Shown here: one piece after another, positions 7,886-15,127 of the stretch
How positions within the stretch are numbered: position 1 is the first letter of the stretch
How the letters are laid out: the number at the start of each line of letters is the position of its first letter
NCBI GenBank assembly: GCA_038040395.1
Contig: JBBPIJ010000005.1
Coordinates: forward strand, 78,379 to 142,378
Length of the DNA stretch: 64,000 bases
Reading direction: 5' to 3'
DNA from: VAXT01 sp038040395
GTDB taxonomy: Bacteria; Actinomycetota; Thermoleophilia; Gaiellales; Gaiellaceae
Notes under the pieces: model-generated
Told to the model about the DNA's origin: nothing
Database searches by the model: none
What the model saw: the letters and a program-made list of their open reading frames with translations, nothing else
Program-made: the position numbers and the translations under genes

Positions 7886-8029
7886 CTAAGACAGTAACCA
7901 GACAAGCAGGACGAGCAGCGCGCCGAGCACGAACAGTGCGCCCCAGGCCGCGATACCGATGAGCCATGCAAGCCAGCCGTAGGGTCGGCTGCCCTCAGGT
8001 GTCGGCTCACCGAGTGCAAGATCATCCAA
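7886..8029 (-). CDS. Possible small membrane protein (47 residues)
   Basis: A short minus-strand frame ending in a hydrophobic stretch (WLAWLIGIAAWGALFVLGAL, then LVLLVWLLS), i.e. one long or two short helices, preceded by a polar N-terminus with a GEPTPEGSRPYG segment. It needs a TTG start, because an in-frame stop lies just upstream, and the ribosome site is weak. Its stop directly abuts the stop of the EamA transporter. The amino-acid pattern is too membrane-like to ignore, but the gene is unproven. About 60 bases separate its start from the kynureninase stop. Confidence 0.35.
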   Translation of the reverse strand: MDDLALGEPTPEGSRPYGWLAWLIGIAAWGALFVLGALLVLLVWLLS

Positions 8030-8091
8030 GGCTCATCAATTGGAAGCGTAAGGGCGTTTCGCCAATCGAAGCGCCAACCCTCAGCTATCGG

Positions 8092-9243
8092 TCAGCCGCG
8101 CGCGACGCGGCCGAGCTCTTCGATGGCGGTTTTGAGCTGCTCGTCGGAGTGGTACGGCGCCGGACCGAGACGGAGGTAGTGGCCGCGGCTGTCCGTGACG
8201 AGGCCGGCGTCGAGCAACCTGCGGCTCAGCTCCTCTGCGCGTTCCGACTCGAGCGCGAGGAAGCCGCCGAAGGCATCGAGCGGCGTGTCGCGGTCGCGCG
8301 TGACATCCGAGAGGTCGAGCTCGTCGAAGCGCCCTGCGAGCAGCGTCGTCTGGTGGAGGTAGCTCTGCCGCAGACGTTCGGGAGTAAGACCCTGCTGGTC
8401 GAAGAAGTCGCAGACGCGAGCGGCGCGGTAGTGGCTCGTCGGATCGTATGTCGAGCCGGCAAAGCGCATGCTCCCCGTCGGGTACTGCGTGGCGCCGGCT
8501 TCGTGCGCGGCGTGCATCTCGTCGAACTCCGCGAACCAGCCTGTGATCGCGGGCCGGAGCTCGTCGGCCTGCGGCGGAAGCCGCAGGAAACAGTTTCCCT
8601 CGCCAAGCTGCAGGTACTTGTAGCCGCCCCCGACGATCCACGCCCGCTCGAGGCCCGCGACCGTGAACGGTAGGCACCCGAGAGCGTGGTAGGCGTCGAC
8701 GAGGAGCTCGGCGTCCGCCTCGGTGCAGGACACGGCCAGCGCGGGCAGGTCGGGAACGATGCGCGAGTCTTCGAAGAGGACGGCCGAGACGAGCACTGCG
8801 CTCGCGCCCGGAGCCTCGGCCGCGAGCCGCTCCGCGAGCGTCTCCACCGGCCGGGCCGGGAGCCGGACGACGTCGAGCCCCTCCTCCGCGAGCCGGCCGA
8901 GCTGGCGTCGCAGCGTGTGGAACTCGCCATCGGTCGAGACGAGCTTCGGCCGCGCCCGCAGCGGCAGTGCCGACAGGAACCGGAGCACGAGCTCATGCGT
9001 GTTCGGCGCGAGCGCAATCGGCGCGCCCGGGTCGGCGAGCAGCCGCCGTACCCCTTCGCGCACCCGCTCCGCCTTCGCGAACGCGCGCTCCCACTTGAGG
9101 TCGGCGTGCTCGGCCGCGTCCTGCCACGCCTCCAGGTGTCCCTCGCGGGCTACATCCGGCCACGCCTGGTGCGAATGCCCGGTCAGGAGCAGCCGCTCGG
9201 AGACGCGGAAGGCCGAGTAGTGCTCGGCGAGCCCCTCGATCAA
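8092..9243 (-). CDS. kynU: Kynureninase (class V PLP-dependent enzyme)
   Basis: Predicted to cleave kynurenine to anthranilate and alanine. It is a 383-residue fold-type I PLP protein. The PLP lysine is in GGGYKYLQLGEGN, preceded by VDAYHALG carrying the cofactor Asp. The C-terminal LRLGPAPYHSDEQL matches kynureninases. The start is taken as TTG at 9243 because TTGA overlaps the dioxygenase stop by 4 bp, the coupling style used throughout this operon. The N-terminus is divergent from canonical kynureninases (LLLTGHSHQAWPD instead of a GNSLG segment). The assignment therefore leans on the adjacent tryptophan 2,3-dioxygenase. It is the last gene of the operon. Confidence 0.78.
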   Translation of the reverse strand: MIEGLAEHYSAFRVSERLLLTGHSHQAWPDVAREGHLEAWQDAAEHADLKWERAFAKAERVREGVRRLLADPGAPIALAPNTHELVLRFLSALPLRARPKLVSTDGEFHTLRRQLGRLAEEGLDVVRLPARPVETLAERLAAEAPGASAVLVSAVLFEDSRIVPDLPALAVSCTEADAELLVDAYHALGCLPFTVAGLERAWIVGGGYKYLQLGEGNCFLRLPPQADELRPAITGWFAEFDEMHAAHEAGATQYPTGSMRFAGSTYDPTSHYRAARVCDFFDQQGLTPERLRQSYLHQTTLLAGRFDELDLSDVTRDRDTPLDAFGGFLALESERAEELSRRLLDAGLVTDSRGHYLRLGPAPYHSDEQLKTAIEELGRVARG

Positions 9244-10025
9244 AGCTCGCCGCGGATCGTCCAGAGGTCGGGGAAGAACGGCTTGTGGAGCGTCGTGCGG
9301 AGATACTCCGCGCCGTAGCCGCCGGTGCCCACCCGCGAGCCGATCGTCCGCTCGACCATCTTCACGTGGTGGTAACGCCACTCCATGAAGCCCTCGTCGA
9401 AGTCGACCAGACGCTCGGCCACCTGCGCAGGCTCGCCGTCGTCGCGGTACGCCTGCAGCAGGGCGGCCTGGACTCCCTCCGATTCCTGTACCGGCTGCGC
9501 GACATCCCGCTCGAGGGCCGCCACAGGGATCTCGTAGCCCTTGCCGGACAGGTAGCGAAGGAACGAGTCGTAAACGGACGGCCGCGCCAGCGCCGCTTCG
9601 ACCTTCTCGTAGTCGACGCTTCCTTCGTGGTAGGCGGTCAGGACCCCGCGGTCCCGGCGGCCGAGGATCGCCTCGAGCTCACGGAACTGGCCGGACTGGA
9701 ACCCGGACGAGGCCTCCAGCAGCTCCCGGAAGGTGAGGAACTGGACGGGCGTCATCGTCTCGATCACGTCGAGCTGCGCCACGATGAGCTTGAGGATCGT
9801 CAGGAGGCGCTTGAAGGTGGCGAAGGCGCGCGCGTCGTTCCCGTCTTCGAGCGTCCGCTGGAGGTAGCGGAGCTCGTGGATCAGCTGCTTGAACCAGAGC
9901 TCGTACACCTGGTGGACGACGATGAAGAGGATCTCGTCGTGCTCGTCCGATTTCGGCCGCTGTGCGCCGAGGATCTCCTCCAGCGCCAGGTACGACGTGT
10001 AGCTCAGCGACTTGTCCTGGCTCAC
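9240..10025 (-). CDS. kynA: Tryptophan 2,3-dioxygenase
   Basis: Haem enzyme opening the indole ring of L-tryptophan to N-formylkynurenine. At 261 residues it has SYTSYLALEEILGAQ, the substrate/haem region DEILFIVVHQVYELWFKQ, and the distinctive EWRYHHVKMVERTIGSRVGT with the proximal haem histidine. Conservation is strong along the entire length. The ATG overlaps the stop of the acyl-CoA dehydrogenase gene by 4 bp and the stop overlaps kynureninase by 4 bp. As the most conserved member, it anchors the whole operon to tryptophan catabolism. Confidence 0.96.
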   Translation of the reverse strand: MSQDKSLSYTSYLALEEILGAQRPKSDEHDEILFIVVHQVYELWFKQLIHELRYLQRTLEDGNDARAFATFKRLLTILKLIVAQLDVIETMTPVQFLTFRELLEASSGFQSGQFRELEAILGRRDRGVLTAYHEGSVDYEKVEAALARPSVYDSFLRYLSGKGYEIPVAALERDVAQPVQESEGVQAALLQAYRDDGEPAQVAERLVDFDEGFMEWRYHHVKMVERTIGSRVGTGGYGAEYLRTTLHKPFFPDLWTIRGEL

Positions 10026-11110
10026 TGCGCCTCCTTGAACAGCTCACGGGCGATGATCTCGCGCTGCACCTCCGACGCGCCTTCGTAGATGCGGGGGGCG
10101 CGCACCTCACGATAGAGGTGCTCGAGCAGGTGGCCCTTCTCGAGCGCGCGGGCGCCGTGCACCTGGATCGCGACGTCGACCGCGCGCTGCGCCGTCTCGG
10201 TGGCAAAGAGCTTGGCCATGGCCGAGGCCTTGCGGACCGGGCGGACGCCCGCGTCGTACTGCTCGGCCGCGTCGCGGATCAGCAGGCGAGCGGCCTGGAC
10301 GTTCGTCGCGACATCCGCGAGCTGGTGCGAGACCGCCTGGAACCCCGCCAGCGGTCGACCGAACGCGTGCCGTTCTTGAACGTACGCGACGGCGGCATCG
10401 AGGGCCGCCTGCGCCATGCCGATTGCGAATGCCCCGACGCTCGGCCGGAAGAGGTCGAGCGTGTCCATCGCTACGCCGAAACCGTTGTCGACGTCGCCGA
10501 GCACCTGCTCGGCCTCGACGGGGACGCCGTCGAAGTCGAGGCGGCCGATCGGGTGTGGCGCGAGCAGCTCGAGGCGCTCACCCGAGAGCCCCTCGCTCTC
10601 GCGCGGAACGGCGAACGCGGTGATCCCCTTCGCGCCGCCGGCGGACGTGCGGGCGAAGACGCTGTAGACGTCGGCTTCGGGCGCATTGGAGATCCAGATC
10701 TTCGTGCCGGTGAGGCGGAATCCGTTCCGCTCGCGTTTGGCACGCAGGCCGAGGTTCGCCGCGTCGGAGCCGGCCTCGGGCTCGCTGAGCGCGAAGGCGG
10801 CCACGGCCTCGCCGGCCGCGAGCCGCGGGATCCATTCGTCGCGGAGCGCCGGTTGCCCACGGCTGAGGATCGGGTATCCGCCGAGACCCTGCAACGCTAG
10901 AGCCGTCTCGGCCTCGGTGCAGCCGTGTGCCAGACCTTCGCGGAGATCGCAGAGCTCGACCGCGGAGCCTGCGAAGACCAGCTCGAGCAGGCCGTGCTCG
11001 CCGAGGGCCTGTACGAGCGGGCGGTTCAGCCGTCCCGGCTCTCCTTTCGCAGCGATCGGAGCGAAGACCTCGTGCCCGAGGCGGCGGGCGCGTTCGAGGA
11101 CGTCAGCCAT
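10022..11110 (-). CDS. Acyl-CoA dehydrogenase of the anthranilate-CoA pathway
   Basis: FAD-dependent acyl-CoA dehydrogenase, 362 residues. It has AFALSEPEAGSDAANL and GTKIWISNAPEAD in the middle domain, and the C-terminal helix bundle with FGRPLAGFQAVSH and RAPRIYEGASEVQREI including the catalytic-region glutamate. Overlaps of 8 bp with the RidA gene and 4 bp with kynA place it in the operon. In the aerobic 2-aminobenzoyl-CoA pathway an acyl-CoA dehydrogenase oxidises the ring or ring-opened CoA ester after the monooxygenase/reductase step. Which intermediate it uses here is inference. Confidence 0.85.
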   Translation of the reverse strand: MADVLERARRLGHEVFAPIAAKGEPGRLNRPLVQALGEHGLLELVFAGSAVELCDLREGLAHGCTEAETALALQGLGGYPILSRGQPALRDEWIPRLAAGEAVAAFALSEPEAGSDAANLGLRAKRERNGFRLTGTKIWISNAPEADVYSVFARTSAGGAKGITAFAVPRESEGLSGERLELLAPHPIGRLDFDGVPVEAEQVLGDVDNGFGVAMDTLDLFRPSVGAFAIGMAQAALDAAVAYVQERHAFGRPLAGFQAVSHQLADVATNVQAARLLIRDAAEQYDAGVRPVRKASAMAKLFATETAQRAVDVAIQVHGARALEKGHLLEHLYREVRAPRIYEGASEVQREIIARELFKEAQ

Positions 11111-11480
11111 CGAGGACGGCGACGCCCATCAGCTCGACGCGCGCTTCGGGCTCGAACAGAGCCGAGACCCCGATCAAGGCCATCGCCGGGTAGCGCCGCC
11201 CGAAGTGCCGGCGCCAGACCTCGCCCAGCTCACGCGTCGAGGCACGGTACTCCTCGACGTCAGTCGTGTAGACGACGAGCGAGACGAGCCGATCCGGCTC
11301 GCCCCCGGCCGCGCGGAGCGCGGTGACGAGCTTCCCGGCGGCCGAGTCGAACTGCTCGACGAGCGAGGCGCCCTCGCCGGTCTGACCACCGAGGTACACC
11401 GCACCACCCGCGACGACGGCGTGCGCGAAGCCGACCGGCTCGGGCAACTCCGAAGGATTGACGATCAGCGGCCGGTCCAC
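11103..11480 (-). CDS. RidA/YjgF-family protein (probable enamine/imine deaminase)
   Basis: A 125-residue chorismate-mutase-like fold protein with GGAVYLGGQTGEG, SLVVYTTDVEEYRA and a C-terminal PEARVELMGVAVLDG; an Arg and Glu of the RidA active site are visible in that last segment. RidA proteins hydrolyse reactive enamines/imines to keto compounds plus ammonia. In this operon the predicted product of the monooxygenase/reductase is a cyclic enamine-CoA, so deamination of a pathway intermediate is a logical job. The GTG start overlaps the enoyl-CoA hydratase gene by 16 bp, an unusually long overlap for this cluster. Confidence 0.82.
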   Translation of the reverse strand: MDRPLIVNPSELPEPVGFAHAVVAGGAVYLGGQTGEGASLVEQFDSAAGKLVTALRAAGGEPDRLVSLVVYTTDVEEYRASTRELGEVWRRHFGRRYPAMALIGVSALFEPEARVELMGVAVLDG

Positions 11481-12292
11481 GCTGCGCTCCGGCCCTCGGT
11501 CCAGGCCGCGTAGAACTCGCCGAAGTCGTCGCTCTTCATCAGGAGCGCCTGGGCGAGCGCCTCCATCTCGACCGCATCGGCGAGCGACATGTCCAGCTCT
11601 CGCGTGAGGAGCACCTTCGTCGTCGACTGCGCGAGCGCGGGGCCGTCGGCGAGACGCCGCGCGAGCTCGGCTGCCGCGGCCGGCAGCTCCTCGTCGTCGA
11701 CGACGCGCGTCGCGAGGCCGATCGCAGCGGCGCGCTCGGCGTCGAGCTCGTCGCCGAGGACGAGCAGCTCGGTCGCGCGGCCGAGGCCGACGAGGCGCGG
11801 GAGCAGGTACGCCGCGCCCATGTCCGCTCCGGCCAGGCCGACCCGCGTGAAGAGGAACTTGAACTTCGCTGAGCGCGCGACCAGCCGCAGGTCGGCGGCG
11901 AGCGCGAGCACCGCGCCGGCTCCTGCCGCGACCCCGTTCACGGCCGCGACGATCGGGAGGGGTGCATCCCGCATCGCCCTGACGACCGCGCCGCTCATGC
12001 GCGTGAAGTCGAGCAGCTCGCCCGCTCCCATCCCTTGCAGCTCGCCGATGATCTCATCGACGTCGCCGCCGGAGCAGAAGCCGCGGCCTTGCCCGGTGAG
12101 GACGAGGACGCGGGCGTCGCCGCGGTGCGGGAGCTCGCCCAGGAGGTCCCGGAGGTCGGCGTAGACGTCGAAGGTCAGCGCGTTCAGCTTCTCGGGACGC
12201 GAGAAGGTGACCGTCGCAACGCCGTTCTCGAGCGAGAAGTCAAAGTTCTGCCACCGCTCCGTGAACCCGGCCGAGGCGCGGAAGGGGCTCAT
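11465..12292 (-). CDS. Enoyl-CoA hydratase/isomerase family protein
   Basis: A crotonase-fold protein of 275 residues starting with MSPFRASAGF at the ATGA overlap with the dehydrogenase gene. The oxyanion-hole segments are NALTFDV, GFCSGGDVDEI and VAAGAGAVLALAADLRL. The segment GLAGADMGAAYLLPRLVG carries an acid near the usual catalytic position. This family includes hydratases and ring-opening hydrolases. In an anthraniloyl-CoA route it would hydrate or open the reduced ring. A longer frame reaching to 13081 is only a 5' extension through the neighbouring gene. Confidence 0.86.
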   Translation of the reverse strand: MSPFRASAGFTERWQNFDFSLENGVATVTFSRPEKLNALTFDVYADLRDLLGELPHRGDARVLVLTGQGRGFCSGGDVDEIIGELQGMGAGELLDFTRMSGAVVRAMRDAPLPIVAAVNGVAAGAGAVLALAADLRLVARSAKFKFLFTRVGLAGADMGAAYLLPRLVGLGRATELLVLGDELDAERAAAIGLATRVVDDEELPAAAAELARRLADGPALAQSTTKVLLTRELDMSLADAVEMEALAQALLMKSDDFGEFYAAWTEGRSAAWTGR

Positions 12293-12981
12293 GACTGCAG
12301 GCCCCCGCCGTCGAGGACGAGCGCCTGCCCGTTGATCGCCGCCGCCTCCGGTGAGGCGAGGAAGACGACCGCGGCCGCCACCTCGTCCGGCTCGAGCAGC
12401 CGGCCGAGCGGCGTCATCGCCTCGAGCGCGGCTGCCGCGTCTTCGGTCGTGCGTCCCGTCCTCTCGACGATAGTCGCGATCGTGCGACGCGTCATGTCCG
12501 TGTCCACGTACGCGGGACAGACGGCGTTCGCGGTGACGCCGGTCCCGGCGACCTCGGCCGCGGCTGCGCGCATCAGCCCGATCGCGGCGTGCTTGGACGC
12601 CGCGTACGCCGCGGTGTAGGGGGCGCCCGTGAGACCTGCGACGGAGGCTACGGTCACGATGCGGCCATCTCCGCGCTCGATCATGCCGCCGATGACGGCG
12701 CGCGTGCAGAGGAAGGCGCCGGTCGCGTTGACGTCGAGGTGCGCGCGCCAGTCGTCGAGGGTCGTGCGGGCAAGCGGCGCGCCGGACGCGACGCCCGCAT
12801 TGTTGACGAGCACGTCGACGCGGCCGAGGCGCTCGAAGAACGCCGTCACCTGCCCCTCGTCGGTGACGTCGAGCTCGTCGCGGCCGACGGCTTCCACGCG
12901 CTCGCCGGCGGCCGCGAACCGGTCGGCGACCGCCTTCCCGATGCCCTTCGTGCCACCGGTGACGACCACTATTCGACTCAC
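12289..12981 (-). CDS. SDR-family oxidoreductase (probable 3-hydroxyacyl-CoA dehydrogenase)
   Basis: Classical short-chain dehydrogenase of 230 residues. It has the NAD(P) motif VTGGTKGIGKAV (TGxxxGxG), NNAG at about residue 76, the catalytic Ser-Tyr-Lys set (ASVAGLTG then YAASKHA), and a C-terminal NGQALVLDGGG. It starts with GTG and overlaps the ligase stop by 4 bp. Context between a CoA ligase and an enoyl-CoA hydratase suggests oxidation of a hydroxyacyl-CoA derived from the reduced anthraniloyl ring. Cofactor preference cannot be read with certainty. Confidence 0.85.
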   Translation of the reverse strand: MSRIVVVTGGTKGIGKAVADRFAAAGERVEAVGRDELDVTDEGQVTAFFERLGRVDVLVNNAGVASGAPLARTTLDDWRAHLDVNATGAFLCTRAVIGGMIERGDGRIVTVASVAGLTGAPYTAAYAASKHAAIGLMRAAAAEVAGTGVTANAVCPAYVDTDMTRRTIATIVERTGRTTEDAAAALEAMTPLGRLLEPDEVAAAVVFLASPEAAAINGQALVLDGGGLQS

Positions 12982-14447
12982 GCGCGGAGCGCCTTCCGGT
13001 CGAGCTTGCCCGACGGCGTCTTCGGCAGGTCGTCGACGAACACGACCTCGCGCGGGTACTTGTGGGGCGAGAGCCGCTCACGGACGAAGTTCTGGAGGGC
13101 GGCTTCCTCGACCGGCTTTCGAGTGACCACGTACGCGCGCGGCACCGTCAGGCCGTTCTGTGCGGCGCCGACCACTGCGCACTCGACCACGTCCGGGTGC
13201 CCGACGAGGCAGTGCTCGATCTCGGCCGGCGCTACCCAGATGCCGCCGACCTTGAGCAGGTCGTCGACGCGGCCGCGGTACCAGAAGAAGCCGTCCTCGT
13301 CGCGCTCGAAAAGGTCGCCGGTGCGGACGGTGTCGCCGTCGAACGTGCGCTTCGTCTTCTCGTGGTCGCCCCAGTACAGGAGGGCGGCCGTGTCACCGGT
13401 GACGAGCAGCTCGCCGGTCTCGCCGAGCTCGGCCTCGTAGCCCGGCACGAGCTCGCCGGTGCTCCCGGGGCGCGCGCGGCCGGGACGGTTCGAGATGTAG
13501 ATGTGGTACAGCTCGGAGGAGCCGATCCCGTCGAGCACTTCGACGCCGAACGTCTCGAGCCAGCGGTCGTGCAACTCGCGCGGCAGCGCCTCACCGGCGG
13601 AGGTGCACAGGCGCAGGCAGGACAAGTCCTGAGCTCCGGCGCCCGGATGGTTGACCATCTGGGCCATCATCGTCGGCACGTTGACGAGGATCGTCGGGCG
13701 GTGCTCGGCGATCAGCTCGAAGATCCGGTCCGGCGTCGTGCGCTCGGGAAAGACGATGCCGGCGCCGCCGACGCCGAACGGGTAGAGGGCCGTCAGGTCG
13801 CGCGCGTAGCCGAAGAAGAGCTTCGGCACGGGCAGCACGACGTCGTCCTCGCGGATCCCGAGCACGCCGCGCGCGTACCAGTCGTGACTGAGCACGGGAC
13901 TGTGCGTCGGGTGCACAGCAGCCTTCGGCCGGCCGGTGCTCCCGGTCGTGAACTTCCAGAGCGCGACGTCGTCCTTCGTGGTGGGAGCGGGCTCGAGCTC
14001 GTCGGACAGCTCCTCGAGTCGCTCCCAGAACGTCTCGTCGACGACGAGAACCTGTCGCTCGCCTGCGACCTGACGGATCGCCGTCTCCGTAGTCTCATCG
14101 GCGACCACGACCGCCGCATCGGTGTACTCGAGGTAGTAGGCGTAATCCTTCGGCTGAAGGAACGTGTACGCCTCCGCGGTCACCGCGCCGATCTTCTGGG
14201 CGCCATACCAGAGCGCGACGAACTCGACGGAGTCGCCAAGGGCCAGCAAAACCCGGTCCTGGGCACGCACACCGACCTCCAGGAGAAGGTTGCCCGAGCG
14301 ATTGACGAGACTCGCGAGCTCGGCATACGTCGTCGTCACCGCGTGCCTGATAAGCGCGGTCCGGTCGCCCCGGCCCTCCTCCACGTTGCGGTCGACGAAC
14401 CAGGTCGCGAGGTTGAGCTCGCGCGGCAGGTCGGCATGCGTGATCAC
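12978..14447 (-). CDS. Benzoate-CoA ligase family, probable 2-aminobenzoate (anthranilate)-CoA ligase
   Basis: ATP-dependent acyl-adenylate ligase, 489 residues from the GTG at 14447 (GTGA overlap with the creatininase-family gene). The P-loop-like FTTGSTGRPKA, the GSSELYHIYISN region of benzoate-CoA ligases, the YRGRVDDLLKVGG hinge and the catalytic lysine in TPSGKLDRKALR are present. Kynureninase in the same operon yields anthranilate, so 2-aminobenzoate is the most sensible substrate, giving anthraniloyl-CoA. A reading frame extending upstream to 14705 overlaps another gene and is not the start. Confidence 0.85.
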   Translation of the reverse strand: MITHADLPRELNLATWFVDRNVEEGRGDRTALIRHAVTTTYAELASLVNRSGNLLLEVGVRAQDRVLLALGDSVEFVALWYGAQKIGAVTAEAYTFLQPKDYAYYLEYTDAAVVVADETTETAIRQVAGERQVLVVDETFWERLEELSDELEPAPTTKDDVALWKFTTGSTGRPKAAVHPTHSPVLSHDWYARGVLGIREDDVVLPVPKLFFGYARDLTALYPFGVGGAGIVFPERTTPDRIFELIAEHRPTILVNVPTMMAQMVNHPGAGAQDLSCLRLCTSAGEALPRELHDRWLETFGVEVLDGIGSSELYHIYISNRPGRARPGSTGELVPGYEAELGETGELLVTGDTAALLYWGDHEKTKRTFDGDTVRTGDLFERDEDGFFWYRGRVDDLLKVGGIWVAPAEIEHCLVGHPDVVECAVVGAAQNGLTVPRAYVVTRKPVEEAALQNFVRERLSPHKYPREVVFVDDLPKTPSGKLDRKALRA

Positions 14448-15127
14448 GCCGCGACCTCGCGGATCAGCTCGACGAGCATCTCCGTCAGCGTCTCGAACGT
14501 CTGGCGGCCCTCCTCGGCGGAGGCCTCGGCCGGGGAGCCGCAGTACGCCTGGTCCATACCCATCGCCGCGAAGTCCGTCTGGCCCGCGCGGATCACCGCA
14601 GGCATGTCGACGTGCCGCTCGTCGAGAGCCAGCATCCGGTCGACGTGGACGAGGTCCGCCCGTTCGGCGAGCACGAGAGAGGTCTCGTAGCGGCCCGCGT
14701 GGCACGACCCCGAGCGGAACTCGTCGGTCAGGCGCTCCGCGTTCCTGCGGCGAGTGAGGTCGAGCAGCGGGAGCCCAGTGGAGCGCAGCGTCTCGACCTG
14801 CTCCGGCTCGAAGTGGCTGTTGACGAGCACGAGCGGGCCAACGGTGTCGGCTATCTCGGTCACGAGTGAGCGCAGCGTCTCTTCGCCGATCGACACGGCG
14901 CCGGGGAACGCCGACCCGTAGCGCGTGACGCCGTACGGGATCGCAGGCAGGACGAGCACGCGCACTTCGCCCTCGAGCCGCTCGGCGGCGCGGTTGCAGA
15001 TGCCGACCGAGATCAACGTGTCCGTCGCGAGCGGGGCGTGCGGCCCGTGCGGCTCGGTTGCGCCGAGCGGGAGGAGGTGCACCGCGTCCGTCGGCACGTC
15101 AGGGTAGGCCAGGTCGCCGAAGTTCAC
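14444..15127 (-). CDS. Creatininase-family amidohydrolase, candidate N-formylkynurenine formamidase
   Basis: A 227-residue member of the creatininase family. It has LPLGATEPHGPHAPLATDT (metal ligands Glu, His, Asp), PYGVTRYGSAFPGAVSI and CHAGRYETSLVLAE. The usual NGHGGN motif is replaced by NSHFEP. The family includes cyclic-amide hydrolases and ArfB, a formamide hydrolase of the archaeal flavin/F420 pathway. The tryptophan operon has dioxygenase and kynureninase but no recognised formamidase (KynB type). This protein sits in the operon with 4-bp overlaps on both sides, so a formylkynurenine deformylase role is attractive but unproven. Confidence 0.72.
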   Translation of the reverse strand: MNFGDLAYPDVPTDAVHLLPLGATEPHGPHAPLATDTLISVGICNRAAERLEGEVRVLVLPAIPYGVTRYGSAFPGAVSIGEETLRSLVTEIADTVGPLVLVNSHFEPEQVETLRSTGLPLLDLTRRRNAERLTDEFRSGSCHAGRYETSLVLAERADLVHVDRMLALDERHVDMPAVIRAGQTDFAAMGMDQAYCGSPAEASAEEGRQTFETLTEMLVELIREVAA

